Part shown: positions 53,319 through 61,100 of the stretch, one piece after another
How positions within the stretch are numbered: the first letter of the stretch is position 1
Layout of the letters: every line of letters starts with the position of its first letter
Assembly: GCF_029914245.1 (NCBI RefSeq)
Contig: NZ_JARYZI010000004.1
Location: 300,568 to 364,567, forward strand
Source: Fusibacter bizertensis
GTDB lineage: Bacteria; Bacillota; Clostridia; Peptostreptococcales; Acidaminobacteraceae
Direction: 5' to 3'
DNA: 64,000 bases
Notes under the pieces: model-generated
What the model saw: only the letters and a program-made list of their open reading frames with translations
Told to the model about the DNA's origin: nothing
The model's database searches: none
Translations under genes and position numbers: made by a program

Positions 53319-54194
53319 TCATCTCCTTTTATGGTAGTAAAGCATAATATCTTCAATTGTAGCTTTATCCATCGTCATTTTTTCCTCTTGCAACATCGCT
53401 TTGCTTATCCCATCTCTCATCACAAGCGCTTCAACGCCAAAATTATTCTTCCGTACACCGATCACTTTATCTTTCGGCAGTGTATCTATAAAATCATCAC
53501 TACATTTTATGATGCCGTACTTATCAAGCAGTTCATCTTTGGGCTCAGAAAATACCAGTTTTCCCTTATGAATAAAAGCGATATAATCACAAATCTTCTC
53601 CAAATCACTGATGATATGTGATGAAATAAAGATCGAGTGCGTAGGATCTTGGATAAATTCTAAGAACACATCTAAGATTTCATCTCTTACCATGGGGTCA
53701 AGTCCACTGGTTGCTTCATCTAAAATCAAAAGCTTTGAGTCATGAGATAAAGCAACTGCGATCGCATGTTTCATCTTCATCCCTCGCGAATAATCTTTAA
53801 AAGTTTTCTTTAGGGGCAGATCAAACTTAGCACCCCACTCATGGTATTCTTTAGAATTCCATGTTTTATACACATTTTTCATAATGCCATCTACACCAGT
53901 TGCATTAAGCGCTTCTGGGAAAAAGCTCTCGTCTAAAACCACTCCGATATTTTCCTTTAAATCTTTTAAATGTACTGAAGTATCATGATTAAAGATCTTG
54001 ATCTCACCAGCATCTTTATGTATCAGATCAAGAATCGCTTTAATCGTTGTTGTTTTACCAGCACCATTTTCACCGACTAAGCCCATGATACAGCCACCTG
54101 GTAGGGTCAAATCGATGCTTTCAAGTTTAAACCCATCATAATTTTTACTGAGCCCCTTTATTTCAAGGGCAACATCATAATTCATACTTTCCAT
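53319..54194 (-). CDS. ABC transporter ATP-binding protein
   Basis: A 291-residue ABC ATPase. Walker A is GLVGENGAGKTTTIKAIL (about residues 37-54), the signature is KDYSRGMKMKHAIAVALSHD and Walker B KLLILDEATSGLDP, followed by FISSHIISDLEKICDYIAFI. Two further segments at the C-terminus do not match a known domain. It pairs with the permease that follows and the GntR regulator that precedes. The start at 54194 follows AAGGAGCGTATT; a GTG/ATG further upstream overlaps the gntR stop region. Confidence 0.9.
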   Translation of the reverse strand: MESMNYDVALEIKGLSKNYDGFKLESIDLTLPGGCIMGLVGENGAGKTTTIKAILDLIHKDAGEIKIFNHDTSVHLKDLKENIGVVLDESFFPEALNATGVDGIMKNVYKTWNSKEYHEWGAKFDLPLKKTFKDYSRGMKMKHAIAVALSHDSKLLILDEATSGLDPMVRDEILDVFLEFIQDPTHSIFISSHIISDLEKICDYIAFIHKGKLVFSEPKDELLDKYGIIKCSDDFIDTLPKDKVIGVRKNNFGVEALVMRDGISKAMLQEEKMTMDKATIEDIMLYYHKRR

Positions 54195-54204
54195 AATACG
54201 CTCC

Positions 54205-54579
54205 TTATTCACCGCTATATAATAGTTTAATAAGATCTATCAAAGACTCCAAATCTAAATTGGTTGATTTTGAAAGTTCAACTGCCTTTTGAAGATGTTC
54301 TTCCATACGCCTAAGATGTTCTTCACGTATAAAGTCCATATTTTTCGAAGCAACAAAAGACCCTTTGCCAACTTGAGAGACGATAAATCCTTCATTTTCA
54401 AGTTCCTCATATGCACGCTTTGTTGTGATGACACTGATGCGTAGTTCTTTTGCAAGCAGGCGCATCGAGGGAAGCGCTTCACCTTCTAAAAGCTCTCCAG
54501 ATATGATCAGATTTATAATTTGATCTTTTATCTGCTCGTATATGGGAACACCACTTGAATTGCTAATAAAGATATGCAA
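54205..54579 (-). CDS. GntR family regulator, YtrA type
   Basis: A 124-residue one-domain-plus-tail GntR protein. The winged helix (SNSSGVPIYEQIKDQIINLI, LPSMRLLAKELRISVITTKR, FIVSQVGKGSFVAS) occupies residues 6-80; only a short C-terminal dimer helix follows, as in the YtrA subfamily that controls ABC transporters. The AATAATGTATAT inverted repeat over its -10 is the expected autoregulatory operator. It is the first gene of the ABC operon. The start follows TTGGAGGTGAATA. Confidence 0.92.
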   Translation of the reverse strand: MHIFISNSSGVPIYEQIKDQIINLIISGELLEGEALPSMRLLAKELRISVITTKRAYEELENEGFIVSQVGKGSFVASKNMDFIREEHLRRMEEHLQKAVELSKSTNLDLESLIDLIKLLYSGE

Positions 54580-54591
54580 TTATTCACCTCC

Positions 54592-54636
54592 AATAATGTA
54601 TATATACAATATATACATTATTACCTTTTAAGTCAA
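54592..54636 (-). promoter_or_regulatory. gntR-ABC operon promoter and palindromic operator
   Basis: On the minus strand TTGACT (54636-54631), 17 bp, TATATT (54613-54608) form the promoter. AATAATGTATAT (54592-54603) and ATATACATTATT (54611-54622) are a perfect 12-bp inverted repeat with a 7-bp centre overlapping the -10, as expected for a YtrA-type repressor. Confidence 0.8.
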
Positions 54637-54709
54637 CAACATTTGAGTAACTTTTTATAATTTGGGTAAATAAGATTTAGACACTCAAGTTTTCAAAAGG
54701 AGAAGAGAT

Positions 54710-55177
54710 ATGGGAGAAAACCTAGATAAAGATAAGAAAAAATATGTGAAGCCCGATTTAAAGGACCTAAGGCAAAACCTCACAGATTTAGAGTTTCAAG
54801 TTACTCAAAACAATGCAACTGAAAAACCTTTCGAAAATCCATATTGGGATCACTTTGAGAGAGGCATTTATGTAGATAAAGTCACCGGTGAGCCACTTTT
54901 TACTTCAAAAGAAAAATTTGATTCCTCATGTGGCTGGCCAAGTTTTACAAAACCGGTTTATAAAGAATCCATCAAATATGTAGAAGATAAGACCCTATTT
55001 ATGCACCGTATAGAAGTAAGAAGTCAAGCTGGCGATAGTCACTTAGGACATGTTTTTAACGATGGTCCCGAGGAAATGGGTGGTCTTAGATACTGTATCA
55101 ACAGTGCCTCTATTAGGTTTATCCCATATGACAAGTTAGATGAAGAAGGATACGGGGAATATAAAGACAGGGTTTAA
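54710..55177 (+). CDS. msrB: peptide-methionine (R)-S-oxide reductase MsrB
   Basis: A 155-residue MsrB that reduces R-methionine sulfoxide in proteins. The domain begins [20 protein letters not shown], contains [47 protein letters not shown], and the catalytic Cys in [16 protein letters not shown]. The CxxC zinc pairs of many MsrB proteins are missing here (VDKVTG in place of C-x-x-C). No MsrA domain is fused. The start follows AAAAGGAGAAGAGAT. Divergent from gntR, with a shared 130-bp intergenic region. Confidence 0.95.
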   Translation: MGENLDKDKKKYVKPDLKDLRQNLTDLEFQVTQNNATEKPFENPYWDHFERGIYVDKVTGEPLFTSKEKFDSSCGWPSFTKPVYKESIKYVEDKTLFMHRIEVRSQAGDSHLGHVFNDGPEEMGGLRYCINSASIRFIPYDKLDEEGYGEYKDRV

Positions 55178-55234
55178 TCTCATGGTACATGAAACTACCT
55201 ACCCCAAGCACGCATAATAACCATTACACTATAA

Positions 55235-55302
55235 CAAGCCAATACAAACCACAATCATTCGACTTAGACATTCGGTTGATTAGCGTTTATATTGGCTTTA
55301 AA
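55235..55302 (+). terminator. imperfect hairpin after msrB
   Basis: AAGCCAATA (55237-55245) pairs with TATTGGCTT (55291-55299), with additional AAAC/GTTT pairs inside, then AAA and T-containing sequence. It probably ends msrB transcription; the T-run is weak. Confidence 0.5.
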
Positions 55303-55462
55303 CTTGTCATCAATGACCAGCATGTCATCAATTATTAACTTATCGTATAGAATACCTAAACTAAAACCTATTCGATTGCCACGTTGACATAATTCTGTTA
55401 CTATGAATCTAAACAAATATTTTAACTATTGTCGATTAATTTGAAACTTACTTGGAGGCCAT

Positions 55463-56449
55463 ATGAAACTTTTACTGAACCCCTCACACTCAGCGATATT
55501 TAACTTAGCGCTTGAGGAATACCTTATGACAGGTTTTGATGATGAATTTTTCATGCTTTGGACCAGCGAACCATCGATCTTGATCGGTAAACATCAAAAC
55601 ACCTACACAGAAATCAACATTCCTTATGTTGCACTGCACAAAATCCCAGTCGTTAGACGTATGTCTGGTGGTGGCACTGTATTTTGCGACCCAGGGAATA
55701 TCAACTTCACCTTTATAGAGAACAACCTTACTAGTTTTGCAGATTTTAAAAAGTTCACTGCTCCAATCATATCGTATATCCAAACACTTGGTGCGCCCGC
55801 TGAATTTTCAGGTAGAAACGATCTCGTCATTAACGACCAAAAATTCTCAGGTAATGCACAATACCGTATCAAAAATAGAATTTTACATCACGGTACACTT
55901 CTATTTGATTCACAGATAGGTAGCTTAGTAAACGCACTCACACCAAAAGAAGAAAAATTCACTGACAAATCGGTCAACTCTGTTAAAGCAAGGGTTACCA
56001 ACATCAAAGCGCACATTAAAGATCAAGACATGACCATCGATGATTTAAGAAAGGGGATCTATGCGCACATACTTGAAGCTTTTGAAGGCAGTAGCTTTAT
56101 GGAACTATCCAAAGAGGATATCGCAGCTGTTGAAGCACTGGTAAAAAGTAAATATGCCACGTGGGACTGGAACTACGGCGAATCTCCTAAGTACGACTAT
56201 AACAACATCCGAAAATTCAAAGGTGGTATGGTAGAACTTGGACTCACTGTCCAAAAGGGAATCATCAGACAACTTGCCATCCACGGCGATTATTTCTCAA
56301 CAAAAGATACCTCAGAACTCTGTAGCAAACTAGAAGGCATCAGACATGAAAAAAGCGCAATACTCAGAGCACTTGAAAACCTCGATTTTAACGCTTATCT
56401 TCAGGGCATCAGCGCTGATGAATTTTCAACATTTATGACTGAAATCTAG
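55463..56449 (+). CDS. lplA: lipoate-protein ligase, second copy
   Basis: A 328-residue ligase of the same family as the PDH-operon copy. It shows NPSHSAIFNLALEEYLM, IGKHQNTYTEIN, RRMSGGGTVFCDPGNINFTF, the lysine region DQKFSGNAQYRIKNRILHHG and a C-terminal accessory domain (KYATWDWNYGESPKYDYNN). It attaches lipoate or octanoate to lipoyl domains. The start follows TTGGAGGCCAT. lipA follows 51 bp downstream, so exogenous attachment and internal synthesis are encoded together; this copy could accept octanoate before LipA inserts sulfur. Confidence 0.9.
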   Translation: MKLLLNPSHSAIFNLALEEYLMTGFDDEFFMLWTSEPSILIGKHQNTYTEINIPYVALHKIPVVRRMSGGGTVFCDPGNINFTFIENNLTSFADFKKFTAPIISYIQTLGAPAEFSGRNDLVINDQKFSGNAQYRIKNRILHHGTLLFDSQIGSLVNALTPKEEKFTDKSVNSVKARVTNIKAHIKDQDMTIDDLRKGIYAHILEAFEGSSFMELSKEDIAAVEALVKSKYATWDWNYGESPKYDYNNIRKFKGGMVELGLTVQKGIIRQLAIHGDYFSTKDTSELCSKLEGIRHEKSAILRALENLDFNAYLQGISADEFSTFMTEI

Positions 56450-56500
56450 ATCCTATATAAAAACAAGTGATTTGATCACCAGCAAGGAGGCCACTTGATC

Positions 56501-57379
56501 ATGAGCAACTCAAACTATCAAAAGAAACCAGAATGGCTTAAAGTAAAGATTCAAAATCCCAAAAACCTAAGCCACGTCAACACACTGATCCAATCACTCA
56601 ACCTCAACACAGTGTGCCATGGTGCAAACTGCCCTAACCGACTTGAGTGTTTTTCCAAAAGCACAGCTACATTTATGATTTTGGGAAGTATTTGCTCCCG
56701 CCATTGCAGATTCTGTAACATAGAGAGCGGCAAACTACTTCCACCAGACATCGGCGAACCCTACAGAGTAGCCACAGCAGTTAAAGAACTTGGGCTCAAA
56801 CATGCTGTGATCACATCAGTAACAAGAGATGACCTTGAAGATGGCGGCGCACAGATGTTTGCCCAAACGATAATAGCTATTAGAGAAGCATCACCTGATA
56901 CTACCATAGAAGTGTTGATACCTGACTTTAAGGGCTCTTTTGATGCACTAAAGACAGTCATGGATGCAAAACCTCATATCATCAACCACAACGTAGAAAC
57001 AGTGAATCGGTTATATGCAGATATCAGACCTGAAGCAGACTATACACAAAGCCTCGAACTCCTTGCAAGTGTAAAAGCGTATGATGAAAGCATCTTTTCA
57101 AAATCTGGTTTTATGCTAGGACTTGGAGAAGAGGAAGAAGAAGTTCTAAAACTAATTGAAGATTTAAGAGCAGTATCTGTGGATATCTTGACGATTGGAC
57201 AGTACTTACCCCCATCTGATGCACATGCACCTCTAATTTCATATATTACACCGGAAAAATTCACAGAATACGGAAAATATGCTCAATCCATAGGCATCTC
57301 AAGCGTTGCATCTTCTCCACTGGTGAGGAGCTCTTATAATGCAAAAGAGGTTTTTGACGAAAAAAACACCAACCTTTGA
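56501..57379 (+). CDS. lipA: lipoyl synthase LipA
   Basis: A 292-residue radical-SAM enzyme that inserts two sulfur atoms into protein-bound octanoyl groups. The auxiliary cluster Cys are in CHGANCPNRLEC (C-x4-C-x5-C) and the SAM cluster in CSRHCRFCNI; downstream are ITSVTRDDLEDGGAQMFAQT, IINHNVETV and GLGEEEEEVL, and the C-terminal RSSY that contributes a Ser ligand. The ATG at 56501 is 10 bp behind AAGGAGG; TTG 56495 is the alternative. It follows lplA2 in one operon and would modify the PDH E2 and similar proteins. Confidence 0.95.
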   Translation: MSNSNYQKKPEWLKVKIQNPKNLSHVNTLIQSLNLNTVCHGANCPNRLECFSKSTATFMILGSICSRHCRFCNIESGKLLPPDIGEPYRVATAVKELGLKHAVITSVTRDDLEDGGAQMFAQTIIAIREASPDTTIEVLIPDFKGSFDALKTVMDAKPHIINHNVETVNRLYADIRPEADYTQSLELLASVKAYDESIFSKSGFMLGLGEEEEEVLKLIEDLRAVSVDILTIGQYLPPSDAHAPLISYITPEKFTEYGKYAQSIGISSVASSPLVRSSYNAKEVFDEKNTNL

Positions 57380-57473
57380 CCACTCTATCATATTTCTATC
57401 ACATTTGAGGGCTATACTGTAAACAGAGTTAAGCAAGGTGCTTAATAAAACTTACAAATAAGGAGAGTATGAT

Positions 57474-57989
57474 ATGAAAAAAGTATTATTGGTTTTAACG
57501 GTAGGTATTTTGGTACTTGGAACTATGGCGATGTCTTTTGCAGATGGAGTTTTTAATCCAGCTCAAGTGTATGGCGATCTAGTTGGCATCACCGAAGAAG
57601 AAGCTTATAACTTGCATATCGACAGTGACAAAACATTTGGTACACTTGCAAGTGAAGCTGGCGTTTATGAATCATTCTCATCGATTATGCTAGCATCAAA
57701 AACAGAGTATGTTAACCAGTTGGTTGCAGATGGTAAACTCACTAGTGAACAAGCAGATAGCATCCTTACAAACCTCCAAAACTGTGATGGTACACAGCAA
57801 GGCATCTTAAGAAATGCTTTAGGAAATGGCATGGGGATTGGTGCAAATAGCGAGTACGGCAAAGGTAACGGTCAAGGTGCTAAACTTGGAAACGGACTTT
57901 GTGACGGCACTGGAACTGGATTACAAGATGGCACTGGCTACGGTCGCGGCGCTGGTATGGGCCAAAGAGGCATGAGAGGCGGAAACTAA
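57474..57989 (+). CDS. small secreted protein, DUF2680-like with Gly-rich tail
   Basis: A 171-residue exported protein. Signal peptide KKVLLVLTVGILVLGTMAMS with cleavage after SFA-D. The middle (FNPAQVYGDLVGITEEEAYN through KTEYVNQLVADGKLTSEQAD and ILTNLQNC) resembles the DUF2680 type, found in many small anaerobe surface proteins. The last 55 residues are Gly-rich repeats (NGQGAKLGNGLCDGTGTG). No function is established. The start follows AAGGAGAGTATGAT. A hairpin TTAAGC/GCTTAA lies at 57428-57444 in the leader. Confidence 0.65.
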   Translation: MKKVLLVLTVGILVLGTMAMSFADGVFNPAQVYGDLVGITEEEAYNLHIDSDKTFGTLASEAGVYESFSSIMLASKTEYVNQLVADGKLTSEQADSILTNLQNCDGTQQGILRNALGNGMGIGANSEYGKGNGQGAKLGNGLCDGTGTGLQDGTGYGRGAGMGQRGMRGGN

Positions 57990-58018
57990 TCCACTTAGTT
58001 AACATATCAAGTAACAAG

Positions 58019-58066
58019 TAAAAGGCGAAACCCGAGGATTCATCCTTAGGTTTCGCCTTTTTATTT
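58019..58066. terminator. convergent terminator after the Gly-rich protein and the adhesin
   Basis: AAAGGCGAAACC (58021-58032) pairs with GGTTTCGCCTTT (58049-58060), with inner GGATTCATCC; T-run follows on the plus strand and A-run precedes it, so it serves both converging genes. Confidence 0.85.
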
Positions 58067-58106
58067 TATCATCTTAAGAACTTTCTTCTTTTAGAATTTT
58101 CTTCTT

Positions 58107-61100
58107 TTAGAATTTTCTCTTTTTAAGGAAAACACCTGCTGCAGTAACTAAACTACCAAATGCATAGAATAGTTCTGAAGGCAATTGACCTGTTTGAGGT
58201 AATGCTTCACCAAGTGGTGTACCTTCATCAGGTAAGAAGATTTCTTCAGTCGTTGGTTCTTCTGTAGTTGCTTCACCAAGTGGTACTTCAGGTTCAGTAA
58301 TTGTTTCTGTTTCTACATCATATACATATATAACAGATAACGAACCATCGATAAATGTACCAGTCGCATTAGCTGGTGTCTCAGTCAAGATATAACCGAT
58401 AACATCTCTAGCAGAAGTACCATAATTAGTACCTACGCTACCAACCATTTGATATCCTGGTGATAAAGTTGCGCCATTAGTATCCACGAAAGTTACATTA
58501 ACTAGTCCTTGAGGTCCATTATCTTCAGTAGGATCAGTAGGATCAGTTGTAATTACAGGTGGGTTTGTTGCAACCGCTGTTGCCTCACCAGTATCACTCA
58601 CTTCTGTCTCCACATAATAGCCAGTTCCAGTTGCTACGTTGTTATAAGTGCCTGCAAGGTTAACAGTAACTGAATAGTTAAACACTCTTGATTCTCCAGG
58701 TGCTAAAGTACCCTCGAGTTCGAACAGTGCGCCATCTACTGAACTACTATCTGGTGCAGGATTATAAGTGATTGTAGAACCATTTGGACCTGTAAGCAAG
58801 TCTAAAATACTTAAATTTTCAAGTGTTCTGTTACCATTGTTAATGAGTTCAACTGAGTAGTTGAAAGTTGCTGTTCCACCAGATAATTGTACCAAAGCAT
58901 TTGTAATCGACTTATTGACATCTATGCTTGGTTCATCTAGTGTTCTTAAGTTAGTAATTGTTACTTCTTTTTCAAGATTTTGAGCATCAAATGTGATCTC
59001 ACTTGCACTGTATGAAATATCGAACTCTTCAAATTGATCAACCTCTTCAACTGAATAAGATTTCTCAACATTAAGTTCACTTCTCACAACAGTCCAATTA
59101 TTTTGAGCACTTAATACCATTACACCTTCTTCAGGCTCACCATCTACGATAAGTCTTACACTTATAGAGCTTACTGGTGGATTAATCGGTTCTTCATCAA
59201 GACCAATCCAAGCTTTAGTAATTGTAAGCGAACCTTTTTCAGGAGCATAAGTGTTAGTGATCACGATACTTTCTGATGATTCAACATTTAAAGTAGCTGT
59301 ATCTGAAGTGTCAGTATCATAAATTGATAAATCAGATCCTTGTTCTTGAACAGCATATACGTACTTCACGCCACCTGGTCCATAGATTGGTAGATCGTAG
59401 AACATATCTGTCCACTCATTTTCACTATTTAAAATCGTCGTTTCGATAAATCCTTGATCTATCATTTCACCATATGACCTTCTCAAGGTCACGGTGATTG
59501 GATTTCCTGTATTACCAACCCACTCTTTAGTAACTTCTAGATCACCAAGTTCAGGCTCATAAGTGTTTGTTATATTCACTGTACCAGATGGTATTTGGCC
59601 ACCTAGTTTAGCAGGTACATAACTTACAAATCCGTTGTAATCCACGTTGTACGAATAAACATCGTTTTCAACAACAGTATAAGTTTTTCCTAAAGTAAGA
59701 TCAGTAAAGGTGTAGCTGCTGCTGAAAGTTGCTTCAGTTTTGTATACACCATCTTCATATAGTTTTACAGTAACTTCAGTTGGTTGGTTAGGGTTATAAC
59801 CATGATCCCAAGTTTTATTCACTGTTAAACTACCTTTTGGATCTGTATAAGTGTTAACTACATTTACGATTTGGTTTTGATTATTTTCATTTAATAGGAT
59901 CGTGCTTTCACTGATAGATTTACTGTAAAAATCAATATCTTCTTCAGTGATATAGTAGCTGATATTATCTCCAAGTTCTAGATTATAAAATACAACTGGT
60001 GTATTTAAAGGTCTAGAGATAATCATCGTACCTACAATTTCATCAGTTTGAGGCATCGCTGGGACACCTGGTACGCCAGGAATTTCTGGGACTGCTGGAA
60101 CTGCTGGTATCTCTGGGGAATCATCAGTTGCTGGTACAGCTGGTATTTCTGGTGTTCCTGGAACTGCTGGTATCTCTGGGATTTCTTCAGTTGCAGCAGT
60201 TATTTTGTGAAGCGTAATGACTGCTTGCGTTGGTCTTTCATCCACTGGATTATTACCATCATTCCAATTTTTTGTCACTGTGATCGTACCTTTTGCATAT
60301 GTGTTGACGATAGCTATATTGCCACTTCTCGCATGAGGACCAATCACGAGTCCAGATTCACTTGCGCCTGTACCACTAAAGCTTACGTCTTCACTGTACA
60401 TTGATAACATCTGTGAATCATCCGATGTTTCGTTAACTGTATAGACAGAATTATCAAGTTCTAATCCTTCAAATACATGTGTCCAGTTATTGCTATCATT
60501 TAATTCATAACTATCTATTTCAGCGCTATCTTTTAAGAGGTGAACTACGATAGATGAAGGTCTTACGACTGTTTCATCAACGCCATCTTCTACCCAAGTT
60601 TTTGTGACTGTGATTGCGCCTTTTGGATCTTTAAAAGTATTGGTAACTGTTGATTGGCCAGTTCTTTCAGTGATGCCACCAGCTTGGTCAAACTTATTTA
60701 ACAAGACTGGATCAGAATAACTAACATCATAGTCATCAACTGAAATTTCTTCTACAGTGTATTCACCGAAAGGAAGATCTGTAAAAGTATGTGTCCAAGG
60801 AGTTGCATCATCTTCTGGTAAATCAACTGTATAAGCAGTTGCTTCGCCATTAAAGAGTAAATTCAAAGTAATAGATGATGGTCTAAATTCACTGTAATTT
60901 TCATTTTCATTAGCCCACACCTTAGTAACCGTTAATTCACCTTTTGGTGCAACATATGTGTTTGTAAACGTCAAACTATCCATTCTGCTTTCCAAACTGA
61001 TCGAAGCAGTTTGAGACTTGTCCTCAGCATCAATTGTATAATCTAGAGGTACATTTTCAGTAAATACATAATCACCAAAAGTATAAGTTTCAAAAGTTTT

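Noticed and set aside
57426..57446. Hairpin TTAAGC/GCTTAA before the Gly-rich protein as a riboswitch
   Set aside because: Only six pairs, no conserved core; likely a small 5' stem.
60048..60404. 118-residue plus-strand ORF rich in Cys and Trp opposite the adhesin
   Set aside because: It is the antisense reading of the EIPAVP repeat and flanking Cna-B DNA; its composition is a by-product of that repeat.
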